DNA of 12,136 bases from Candidatus Kaiserbacteria bacterium (GTDB lineage Bacteria > Patescibacteriota > Minisyncoccia > Phycocordibacterales > UBA2100): the NCBI GenBank assembly GCA_026996985.1, contig JALWJR010000061.1, forward strand, positions 1 through 12,136. The letters run 5' to 3'. Both the position numbers and the translations under genes were made by a program. The notes beneath the pieces are model-generated. The model made no database searches. It worked only from the letters and a program-made list of their open reading frames with translations, and had not been told where the DNA came from. Positions 1-5,590 of this stretch are shown one piece after another; the stretch's first letter is position 1; each line of letters opens with the position of its first letter.

Positions 1-274
1 TAAGGTTGTATTTTTTAACAAGATCCTCAGGCAAGTCGTATATAACTTTTTTAGGCTTGGGTTTTGTAAAAATGGCAACTCCGCTGTAGCCGGGTTTTTC
101 TGCGGAATTCCAGAATTCGTCATACTCGGGCAGGTCAACGGGGGATTGATGTTGCTTTGCTTTTGTCTCTTGTATACACAAAATATCCGGTTTTAACTTT
201 TTAACCATTGGCAAAAACTCACCCTTTCTAAAGACGGCCCTGAGCCCGTTGACATTCCATGAAACTATTTTCAT
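1..274 (-). CDS. xth: Exodeoxyribonuclease III / AP endonuclease, N-terminal part
   Basis: The first 91 residues of an exonuclease III-family (endonuclease/exonuclease/phosphatase fold) enzyme; the rest lies beyond the left edge. The family cleaves DNA 5' to abasic sites and removes 3' blocking groups in base excision repair in the cytoplasm. Seen: the opening strand MKIVSWNVNGLRA with the conserved N7, then ILCIQETK (32-39) whose E36 matches the metal-binding Glu of the family, then GYSGVAIF (62-69). The ATG at 272-274 begins directly at the first beta strand, as in the family, so the start is secure. There is no Shine-Dalgarno sequence. An extended -10-like element lies 7 nt upstream, so the mRNA may be leaderless. 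The gene follows HU in the same direction but the HU terminator separates them. Confidence 0.93.
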   Translation of the reverse strand, partial: MKIVSWNVNGLRAVFRKGEFLPMVKKLKPDILCIQETKAKQHQSPVDLPEYDEFWNSAEKPGYSGVAIFTKPKPKKVIYDLPEDLVKKYNL

Positions 275-281
275 AAGCACA

Positions 282-290
282 AGTTTAACA
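282..290 (-). promoter_or_regulatory. Possible extended -10 element of xth
   Basis: On the minus strand this reads TGT-TAAACT, a TGn motif plus a 4/6 match to TATAAT, ending 7 nt before the xth ATG. Transcription would begin at or next to the start codon. No convincing -35 is visible, and the preceding bases are the HU terminator. The call rests mainly on similarity in layout to pilB and pilC. Confidence 0.3.
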
Positions 291-298
291 CAAAAACC

Positions 299-327
299 AA
301 AAAAACGCCCAGGTTGGGCGTTTTTTT
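299..327 (-). terminator. Intrinsic terminator of the HU gene
   Basis: A perfect 7-bp stem (ACGCCCA at 305-311 with TGGGCGT at 315-321), a 3-nt loop, and a run of seven T on the minus strand (A299-A305). It lies 16 nt past the HU stop codon. The flanking A/T runs would also pair, and the plus strand also carries a T run, so it could work both ways, though no plus-strand gene ends here. Confidence 0.85.
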
Positions 328-342
328 GGTAAGCCGTATTTT

Positions 343-615
343 TTATTTTACGGCATCTTTCAGCGCTTTTGCGGCGCGGAATTTCGGTACGCGCATTGCG
401 GGAATTTGAATGGTCTCGCCGGTACGCGGGTTGCGCCCTGTGCGAGCGGCGCGTTTTTTGGTCTCAAAAATTCCAAGACCGGCGATTGAAACGCTCCCAC
501 CCTTTGCAAGGGTTTTAACTATTGCGTCTACAACCGCTTCCACTGCGCGCTCCGCATCGGCTTTTGTACTGCCTATTGCGTCGCGTACAGCATCTGCCAA
601 ATCTGATTTGTTCAT
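343..615 (-). CDS. hup: HU-family DNA-binding protein
   Basis: A complete 90-aa histone-like protein of standard length. HU dimers bind and bend DNA with little sequence preference and compact the nucleoid. Seen: the helical dimerisation part (1-45), the GLGIFETKKRAARTGRNP segment (46-63) and the arm motif RNPRTGE (61-67) with the DNA-intercalating P63, then the closing part VPKFRAAKALKDAV. The ATG at 613-615 gives the canonical N-terminus MNKSDL. No clear Shine-Dalgarno sequence precedes it. A promoter is visible about 40 nt upstream and a terminator directly downstream, so it is probably a single-gene transcript. HU or IHF cannot be separated with certainty by eye, but the arm and length fit HU. 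Confidence 0.95.
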   Translation of the reverse strand: MNKSDLADAVRDAIGSTKADAERAVEAVVDAIVKTLAKGGSVSIAGLGIFETKKRAARTGRNPRTGETIQIPAMRVPKFRAAKALKDAVK

Positions 616-651
616 ACGCTTTTGTTAGCTATTAATAATCATTCTAAAATT

Positions 652-679
652 AGTATACAAATATGGCTTAAAATCGCAA
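652..679 (-). promoter_or_regulatory. Promoter of the HU gene
   Basis: On the minus strand, TTGCGA (-35, 4/6 match, 674-679), a 16-nt spacer and TATACT (-10, 5/6, 652-657). The start site would be near 645, giving a leader of about 30 nt. A DnaA-box-like nonamer lies about 15 bp further upstream. Confidence 0.5.
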
Positions 680-694
680 TATTTCAAACAATAT

Positions 695-703
695 TTATCC
701 ACA
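695..703 (+). promoter_or_regulatory. DnaA-box-like nonamer TTATCCACA
   Basis: A perfect match to the classic high-affinity bacterial DnaA box TTATCCACA. It sits upstream of the HU promoter in the divergent spacer. The same nonamer with three more identical bases (TTATCCACAGTT) recurs at 9653-9664 upstream of pilB. Whether DnaA of this organism binds it is unknown. A single box is not an origin. Confidence 0.5.
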
Positions 704-734
704 GTTAGCAAATAGTGCAAATTTCGCTTGCTCA

Positions 735-789
735 GTAACTGCCAAAGTTACAAGATCGAATCTTGTAATATTGTTGTCAGTTGTTGACA
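735..789. repeat. Cluster of three inverted repeats in the divergent spacer
   Basis: Three perfect inverted repeats lie almost end to end. The first is GTAACT (735-740) with AGTTAC (746-751), spacer 5. The second is TTACAAGAT (748-756) with ATCTTGTAA (760-768), spacer 3. The third is TGTCA (775-779) with TGACA (785-789), spacer 5. The third overlaps the -35 of the rightward promoter, so a repressor site is plausible. They do not look like a terminator, because no T run follows. Confidence 0.6.
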
Positions 790-812
790 GATGCTGTATT
801 GTCTGTTATTAA
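784..812 (+). promoter_or_regulatory. Promoter of the broken GNAT gene
   Basis: A perfect -35 TTGACA (784-789), a 17-nt spacer and TATTAA (807-812, 4/6 match to -10). The start site would be near 819. This argues for translation from the ATG at 848 rather than the upstream in-frame ATG at 791, which would lie outside the transcript. Confidence 0.5.
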
Positions 813-835
813 AAATCAGGCATTGGCAAACAAAA

Positions 836-840
836 GGGAG
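836..840 (+). promoter_or_regulatory. Shine-Dalgarno sequence GGGAG
   Basis: GGGAG lies 7 nt before the ATG at 848. It is one of the only well-placed Shine-Dalgarno sequences in the window. It decides the start at 848 over 791. Confidence 0.6.
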
Positions 841-847
841 CAGGAAA

Positions 848-1036
848 ATGAACAATGTCGCTTATAAAAACAAAACCGACTTTCAGGTAACGACAACAAA
901 ACTTACGCGCCATGAAATCAGCTCCAAGCACGGCTATATAATTCTTGAGGTTGAGCAAGGAACCAGGAGGGGCATAATTTACGGTCCGTTTATAAACTGG
1001 AGAGTAATTGGAAAGAAAATTTTGAGCGAGTTTTGA
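848..1036 (+). CDS. N-terminal fragment of a broken GNAT acetyltransferase (62-aa ORF)
   Basis: A 62-aa ORF with a strong promoter and ribosome binding site. By itself it matches nothing clear. Its end, however, fits GNAT motif A: GPFINWRVIGKKILSE (46-61) lines up with the usual pattern P-x-(Y/F)-R-G-x-G-I-G-K-x-L-L of acetyl-CoA-binding acyltransferases. The next part of the fold is present downstream in another frame (see the entry at 1045). The second Gly of the pyrophosphate-loop motif is not seen (KK follows VIG), so catalysis would be doubtful even without the frame break. The ORF may still be translated as a short peptide. The alternative is a genuine small protein of unknown function. 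Confidence 0.5.
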   Translation: MNNVAYKNKTDFQVTTTKLTRHEISSKHGYIILEVEQGTRRGIIYGPFINWRVIGKKILSEF

Positions 1037-1044
1037 TTTTGGAG

Positions 1045-1179
1045 GTGACAGCTGTCGCCAGAGAGATTGGTTGCGAAATTATATCAACGGGCGCGAATCC
1101 TGAGGCAAAGCTGCAAGAGGTTTATAGATCGCTTGGATTTGCAGAAATGTCAAATGGCACATTTTTTGCTGAACTATAA
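1045..1179 (+). pseudogene. C-terminal fragment of the broken GNAT acetyltransferase
   Basis: In the -1 frame relative to the upstream ORF, a 44-residue stretch begins VTAVAREIGCEII and ends with EVYRSLGFAE...FFAEL before a TAA. The sequence A-x-E-x-G-C followed by (20 residues on) Y-R-S-L-G-F is the typical helix and last motif of GNAT proteins. Removing 14 bases (1031-1044), which carry TTTTG twice and end in a second GAG, joins SE to VTAVARE in frame with the helix length usual for the family. A short insertion or duplication therefore probably broke the gene. The joined product would be about 105 aa, shorter than a normal GNAT (about 140-160), so the N-terminus may also be eroded. GTG 1045 is only a nominal boundary. 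Confidence 0.5.
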
Positions 1180-1180
1180 C

Positions 1181-1208
1181 AAAAGCGCGGCGTCTCGCCG
1201 CGCTTTTT
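1181..1208. terminator. Bidirectional intrinsic terminator
   Basis: A perfect stem GCGCGGCG (1185-1192) with CGCCGCGC (1196-1203) around a TCT loop, extended by AAAA on the left and TTTTT on the right. It lies between two converging genes, 2 nt after the GNAT remnant stop and ending inside the last codons of rny. It can serve both directions. Confidence 0.85.
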
Positions 1209-2736
1209 ATCTTGCATATTCTATAGCTCTGGTTTCTCTTATTACATTTACTTTAATCTCGCCGGGGTATTTTAAATCTTCTTCTATTTTTTTGGCTATA
1301 TCTTTTGCCAGTTTATGAGCTTGCAAGTCGGAGACTTCATCTGCTCTGACAAAAATTCTTATTTCACGTCCGGCCGAGATGGCATAGCTTTTCTCTATTC
1401 CTTCAAACTCGTTTACTATGGCCTCAAGCTCCTCAAGGCGTTTTATATACGTTTCAACCGTTCCTCTGCGCGCTCCCGGTCTGCCTCCGGAGAGGGCGTC
1501 TGCAACTTGCACAATGTAACTTTCCGGATTTTCATAAGGGTATTCTTCATGATGCGCCTGCATGGCTTTTATAACTTCAGGGTCAACGCCGAACTTTTGC
1601 AAAATCCTCCTTCCTATTTCAACGTGAGTGCCGGCAACTTCGTGATCAACGGCTTTACCGATGTCGTGCAAAAGCGCTCCTGCGCGAGCAACTTCAACAT
1701 TGGCGCCTATCTCCTCGGCTATCATTCCGGCGATATGCGCCATCTCAACCGAGTGAGCAAGAACATTTTGACCGTAACTTGTTCTAAAATGCAGTCTTCC
1801 CAAAATTGCCAAAAGCTTGGGATCAAGACCTTTAACTCCGGCTTCATATGCCGCTTCCGCTCCTTTTTTATTGATTATTCGGTTTATCTCTTCTTTGGCT
1901 TTTTCAACCTCTTCTTCAATGCGTGCCGGCTGGATTCTTCCGTCTATAATCAGGTTTTCAAGTGCAATTCTTGCAATTTGTCTGCGAACAGGGTCAAAAC
2001 TTGAAAGAGTTATGGTGCCGGGAGTTTCATCTATTATCACATCAACCCCTGTTGCTCTTTCAAATGCCCTTATGTTTCTTCCTTCTTTTCCGATAATTTT
2101 CCCCTTTATCTCATCGTTGGGCAGAGTAACGGTGGTTGTAAGTACTTCAGCCGGCATTGAATTTCCCAATCTGTGAATTGCCGTTGTGAGAATTTCTTTT
2201 GCTTTCTCTTCCAGTTTCTCTTGTCCTATTTGCTCCAGCTTGTGAATTCTGCCCACCAATGTTTCTTCATACTCTTTTTCCACCTCTTTTAACAACTCCT
2301 CCTTTGCTTCTTGTTTGCTAAGTTCAGCAATTTTCTCCAAGCTTTCAGTTTGTTTTTTGCGCAGTTCTTCTATTTCTTTTTCTTTTTGGGCAATTTCTTC
2401 TTTTTGCGCCTCCAGTTTTCCGGATTCCGCATCTATATCAGCCTGTCTTTTGTCAAGCAAAGCCTCTTTGTTAACAAGCCTCTCTTGGAGCATTTTAAGC
2501 TCGGCTTCTTTTTCTTTTAATTCTTTTTCAATTTCTTGAGCTTTCTTTTCAGCCTCTTTTTCAGCTTGCTCAATAAGCTTTTGCGCTTCTTCTTTGGCTT
2601 TAAGTTCCATTTGCTTTATTTCAAGCTCCATGGAACCTCGTTTTCCAAGCGCTATTATCCAGCGCAGGAAATAACCGAAAGCAACACCAAAAAGCGCGGA
2701 TATTGCAATTAATAATAAAACTATTTTCAATGACAT
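1207..2736 (-). CDS. rny: Ribonuclease Y
   Basis: A complete 509-aa RNase Y, close to the usual length of about 520. It is a membrane-anchored endoribonuclease that starts mRNA decay in many bacteria lacking RNase E. Domains seen in order: a transmembrane helix at about 4-30, a long charged coiled coil at about 35-190 (rich in Glu, Lys and Gln), a KH RNA-binding domain at about 195-265 with the GKEG loop inside IIGKEGR (214-220), and an HD phosphohydrolase domain at about 325-425 with the metal-binding pair H357-D358 in LLHDIGKA, plus AHHEE (394-398). The start MSLKIV leads directly into the membrane helix. There is no Shine-Dalgarno sequence. A good promoter at 3053-3080 would give a leader of about 310 nt that contains the palindromic element. 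Confidence 0.97.
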   Translation of the reverse strand: MSLKIVLLLIAISALFGVAFGYFLRWIIALGKRGSMELEIKQMELKAKEEAQKLIEQAEKEAEKKAQEIEKELKEKEAELKMLQERLVNKEALLDKRQADIDAESGKLEAQKEEIAQKEKEIEELRKKQTESLEKIAELSKQEAKEELLKEVEKEYEETLVGRIHKLEQIGQEKLEEKAKEILTTAIHRLGNSMPAEVLTTTVTLPNDEIKGKIIGKEGRNIRAFERATGVDVIIDETPGTITLSSFDPVRRQIARIALENLIIDGRIQPARIEEEVEKAKEEINRIINKKGAEAAYEAGVKGLDPKLLAILGRLHFRTSYGQNVLAHSVEMAHIAGMIAEEIGANVEVARAGALLHDIGKAVDHEVAGTHVEIGRRILQKFGVDPEVIKAMQAHHEEYPYENPESYIVQVADALSGGRPGARRGTVETYIKRLEELEAIVNEFEGIEKSYAISAGREIRIFVRADEVSDLQAHKLAKDIAKKIEEDLKYPGEIKVNVIRETRAIEYAR

Positions 2737-2825
2737 AAGCCTAAAATGGCCCGTCTTTGCAGAGGTTTAACAAATAAACTCGTATTTTTTTGATTTGGTT
2801 TCCATAGGTTCAATGGTTGGTTTAA

Positions 2826-2986
2826 TAGACTTGTTCCCAAACAAGCACTTTGTTTATTTTGGCAATTTTTGGCTGCAACTTGCTTCGTCAACGCTCACAA
2901 ATACGCTGTATTTGCTCGGTTTCCTCAGCTGCGTTTCGCTCAAAAATTGCCTAAAATGCACTTTGTGTTGTATGGGAACAAGTCTA
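2826..2986. repeat. 161-bp palindromic element with 14-bp terminal inverted repeats
   Basis: The ends are a perfect inverted repeat: TAGACTTGTTCCCA (2826-2839) and TGGGAACAAGTCTA (2973-2986). A second perfect inner pair is GGCAATTTTT (2861-2870) with AAAAATTGCC (2942-2951). The central part has a smaller hairpin, CAAATAC (2898-2904) with GTATTTG (2908-2914). Between the outer and inner pairs the two arms differ in a way suggesting a local inversion of CACAAAGTG. Size, palindromy and terminal repeats resemble a MITE- or REP-like non-autonomous element. No transposase and no clear target duplication are visible. A diverged 36-bp copy of the right end lies at 9861-9896. Confidence 0.7.
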
Positions 2987-3052
2987 ATTTGCATACCTTC
3001 TGCTGTCCGGGCGGAAATTAATCTAATAAAAACTGTCGTAACGGATATACAA

Positions 3053-3080
3053 ACTATACCACACTTTAAAATTTTGACAA
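3053..3080 (-). promoter_or_regulatory. Promoter reading toward rny
   Basis: On the minus strand, TTGTCA (-35, 5/6, 3075-3080), a 16-nt spacer and TATAGT (-10, 5/6, 3053-3058), preceded by TGG as an extended -10. The start site would be near 3046. It is the best minus-strand promoter in the clpP-rny spacer and would drive rny with a long structured leader. Confidence 0.55.
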
Positions 3081-3141
3081 AAATGGTTTAAATTTATCTT
3101 TCTTAACAAGACTTGTATTCGATTGTTTGTTGGAGATGGTA

Positions 3142-3741
3142 TTAGCTCAATACTTTATCAACAATACCGTATTTTTGCGCTTCTTTTGCGGTCATAAAGT
3201 AATCTCTGTCTATATCTTTTTCAACTTTTTCAGCGCTTTGTCCGGTTGCTTTCGCCATGATGTTTACAAGTCGTTTTTTGGTGCGCAGAATATGCTCAGC
3301 TGTAATTGCTATATCGGTTGCTTGACCTTGCGCTCCACCCAAAGGTTGGTGAATCATAACCTCGGCATTCGGCAAGGCATACCTTTTTCCTTTGGTGCCA
3401 CTTGCAAGAAGCCACGCTCCTCCCGAGGCGGCCATACCAACCACTACCGTTGAAACATCAGGCTTTATGTGATTTATGGTATCTATCATCGCCAGTGTGG
3501 CGGAGACCGATCCTCCGGGTGAGTTTATATAAAGCGAGATGTCACTTTTCGGATCTTCAGATTCCAAAAAAAGAAGCTGAGCTACAACCAAATTTGCCGT
3601 CTCATCAACAATTGGGCCGGAGAAAAATATAATTCTCTCTTTAAGCAGGCGAGAGTAAATATCATAAGCCCTCTCACCATATGGACTTTTTTCAACAACC
3701 ATTGGCACAAGTTGCGCCAAAATTTCACTTTTTTTACTCAT
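3142..3741 (-). CDS. clpP: ATP-dependent Clp protease proteolytic subunit
   Basis: A complete 199-aa ClpP, the serine peptidase that forms a 14-mer barrel and degrades proteins fed by ClpX, ClpC or ClpA in the cytoplasm. The catalytic triad is visible: S106 in [14 protein letters not shown] (102-115), H131 in [10 protein letters not shown] (127-136), and D180 in [11 protein letters not shown]. The oligomer-forming and substrate strand [11 protein letters not shown] (71-81) is also typical. GMAASGG replaces the common GMAASMG, a mild change next to the active Ser. The sequence starts [32 protein letters not shown] without a long propeptide. No Clp ATPase gene is nearby. It has its own promoter about 60 nt upstream and no Shine-Dalgarno sequence. 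Confidence 0.97.
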   Translation of the reverse strand: MSKKSEILAQLVPMVVEKSPYGERAYDIYSRLLKERIIFFSGPIVDETANLVVAQLLFLESEDPKSDISLYINSPGGSVSATLAMIDTINHIKPDVSTVVVGMAASGGAWLLASGTKGKRYALPNAEVMIHQPLGGAQGQATDIAITAEHILRTKKRLVNIMAKATGQSAEKVEKDIDRDYFMTAKEAQKYGIVDKVLS

Positions 3742-3797
3742 ATTTAAATGTTAGCTTACAAATATCTAAAAACAAGCGACCACTAAATATTTTTGAA

Positions 3798-3826
3798 ATT
3801 ACAATATATTTCTTTGCGAAAGTCAA
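3798..3826 (-). promoter_or_regulatory. Promoter of clpP
   Basis: On the minus strand, TTGACT (-35, 5/6, 3821-3826), a 17-nt spacer and TGTAAT (-10, 5/6, 3798-3803). The start site would be near 3791, giving a leader of about 50 nt. No CIRCE or complete CtsR-type operator is seen. Confidence 0.6.
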
Positions 3827-3862
3827 GAGATGGGGGCAAATTAACACCTTAAGCGCAACTTT

Positions 3863-5581
3863 TTAATTGTTTTGCAAAATTATATCAATTGAACTTTCTC
3901 CGGAGACGGTTATGTTTGATATGGTTGAAGTCGCATAGCCCGACTTTGCCGTAGTTAGCGTATAGTCGGTGGCGGAGGGTAGGTTTTCAAACAGAGTTTG
4001 GCCACAATTTGATGTTGTTGAAGTGGCGGTAAGCCCCGTGCGCGTTAAAGTTAATGATGCTCCTTCTGTGGTGGCTCCGGAGCCCTCTTTTACCGTAACT
4101 CGCAGAGAGTTTGGGGTTGAGGTTGCAAGAATTATAGCCAAAGACGCGTTTGAGTTTGGAGCCAAATAAAACGGGTCGGGAGGGCAAATCTCTTGGGTTG
4201 TATATTCGGAAGTTTGTTCTTTTATATGGTATGTATCCCACTCAATGTTGTTTAGAGTGTATTGACCGGAAGAGTCGGTTTGTGTGGTGGTTGAGAATTT
4301 GTAAATGGGGGTTCCATTGTTCTCTCCTATTGTTTTCTCACCCCGTACAAGAAGCTGAATATTACCCAGGGGAGTTGGTCCTTGCACATAGGAGATTTGC
4401 CAAGAATCTATTTTAGGAGTTGTATCTGTAGCAGATGTGGTGAGAGTTGCTTTTAAAGACAGGGCAGGGTAGGAGCTTGTGCTTATGGAGCTTAAATCAA
4501 TCGGCATGTTTGTAAAACCGCTTGAGTTTCCTGGCAGTTGTGTCTCCGGTACAAGAGAACCTGAGGCGTCATATACTTGAAATACCACTGTGGTTGAAGC
4601 CGGAGTTTCAAACACTGCACTGGCTTGTTTCCATGCGGAGAGAAACTCGGGTTGTGTTGAGGTTGAAATAACAATACCGTTTTGAGCAAAACCGCTTTGT
4701 TCTTGTTTTAATTGCAAAAATCCGTTTACAATTTGCGTATTGGTGGATGAGGCGATTTTTGTTGCATCATCAAAACTGTCTTGCCAGATAAGCTCTTGTG
4801 ACTTTTTAAAAGTTTTTAAAGTTAAATTGGAGAGCAAATCTATAAAGAAATGTTTTGAAGTTACAGAGGAGGTGGCAACCGTTAAGTGTCCGGGGTTTGG
4901 GTTTGGGTTTTGCGCCGTTGAATCGTAGGTTTTGTCAATGCTAAAGTTCGGTTTGGTAACGGTTATTTTATATCCGGAGGCGGCAGGTGTTCCGGGAATT
5001 GTCACTTTTCCTTCGTTGTTTGTATAAAGGATTGTATCAACGGCAGGGTTTGTATTTGTATTTTCAATATGAACTTGAGCATCTTGAACAGGTTGCACGT
5101 TTGCATCAAGCGCGTAAATTTCAAGTACTCCGCCACCATTTTGTGTTTCGGTATAAGGGGGGGCGAAAGTTGAAACCAGAGACACTTGTTTTTGAACTTT
5201 CCCTTGCCAACTTACCGTTATTTTCGCTTTTTTATAATCGGACTGTATTGAATTTTGGTCATTTACTCCTTCTCCGTCTGCGGGAGAGTCTACATAGTAG
5301 ATTGCCGTGCGCACCGTGTAGTCTACCGAATTTCTTGTTTCATGTTCTGTCTGTGGGATACTGCCGGGCGGGATTCCGCCAACTGTTCCCAAACTGTCAT
5401 AGTTCATTGAGCGGAGCTTTTCCATTTTCTCTGTTGCAATGGCGATGGCGTTGAGCTTGGATTTGTTGTCAGTTGCCACCGTAGCACTTATTTTTAAGAG
5501 ATTTATAATTCCCAAAATGGCAACAAGAAAAATTGAGATTGCAATTATCGTTTCTATCAGTGTTGAACCTTTATTTAACAT
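3863..5581 (-). CDS. Large modular prepilin-like protein (PilV-type N-terminus)
   Basis: A 572-aa protein with a type IV prepilin-like start: a short leader MLNKG, then STLIETIIAISIFLVAILG, with Glu at mature position 5 and a hydrophobic helix to about residue 34. A prepilin peptidase would cut after G5. Mature residue 1 is Ser instead of the usual Phe. Residues 35-140 resemble the PilV/pseudopilin head. Past that, where pilins normally end, come extra beta-rich parts: a carboxypeptidase-regulatory or Cna-B-like domain (about 151-250), a jelly-roll-like region starting WQDSFDDATKI (about 266-398), and two further regulatory-like domains (about 406-486 and 492-570) with patterns such as DSSGQYTLNNI. 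The two late domains each carry one Cys (C466, C526). It is probably a minor pilin exposing an adhesive tip or surface module. It lies 9 nt downstream of pilC, so it is likely co-transcribed. The exact domain names are inferred by eye. Confidence 0.8.
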   Translation of the reverse strand: MLNKGSTLIETIIAISIFLVAILGIINLLKISATVATDNKSKLNAIAIATEKMEKLRSMNYDSLGTVGGIPPGSIPQTEHETRNSVDYTVRTAIYYVDSPADGEGVNDQNSIQSDYKKAKITVSWQGKVQKQVSLVSTFAPPYTETQNGGGVLEIYALDANVQPVQDAQVHIENTNTNPAVDTILYTNNEGKVTIPGTPAASGYKITVTKPNFSIDKTYDSTAQNPNPNPGHLTVATSSVTSKHFFIDLLSNLTLKTFKKSQELIWQDSFDDATKIASSTNTQIVNGFLQLKQEQSGFAQNGIVISTSTQPEFLSAWKQASAVFETPASTTVVFQVYDASGSLVPETQLPGNSSGFTNMPIDLSSISTSSYPALSLKATLTTSATDTTPKIDSWQISYVQGPTPLGNIQLLVRGEKTIGENNGTPIYKFSTTTQTDSSGQYTLNNIEWDTYHIKEQTSEYTTQEICPPDPFYLAPNSNASLAIILATSTPNSLRVTVKEGSGATTEGASLTLTRTGLTATSTTSNCGQTLFENLPSATDYTLTTAKSGYATSTISNITVSGESSIDIILQNN

Positions 5582-5590
5582 TTTGACTCA

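Larger units (their letters stand above)
2737..3141. other. Gene-free stretch between clpP and rny
   Basis: 405 bp without a convincing gene. It holds the palindromic element (2826-2986) and a minus-strand promoter (3053-3080). No clear terminator for clpP is seen in 2990-3141. ORFs on either strand here (for example 46 codons on the minus strand from 2994) run through the palindromic arms and have no recognisable protein features. Most likely this is the long 5' leader of rny. Confidence 0.6.

Noticed and set aside
735..789. A tRNA gene or T-arm, because of the GATCGAATC-like bases.
   Set aside because: The stems do not form a cloverleaf, and no acceptor stem or CCA-like end can be found.
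616..847. Replication origin near HU, because of the DnaA box.
   Set aside because: Only one box is seen, with no box cluster, no clear AT-rich unwinding repeats and no dnaA or dnaN gene nearby.
1010..1050. Programmed -1 frameshifting to make an intact GNAT protein.
   Set aside because: No canonical X-XXY-YYZ slippery heptamer lies in the right frame, no stimulating hairpin follows, and a direct shift leaves extra residues in the helix. A small insertion explains the junction better.
2854..2994. A minus-strand ORF of 46 codons starting at 2994 with AGAAGG just before the ATG.
   Set aside because: It runs through both inner arms and the loop of the palindromic element, the purine-rich site is too close to the ATG, and the product has no protein-like features I recognise.
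3742..3862. A terminator for the pilus genes between the prepilin-like gene and clpP.
   Set aside because: No stem of useful length with a T run on the minus strand is present; only a tiny TTAA palindrome is seen.
4861..4920. Short tandem repeat on the plus strand (GGGTTTGGGTTTTG-like) as a regulatory or telomere-like repeat.
   Set aside because: It is coding DNA for the N-P-N-P-N-P linker of the prepilin-like protein.
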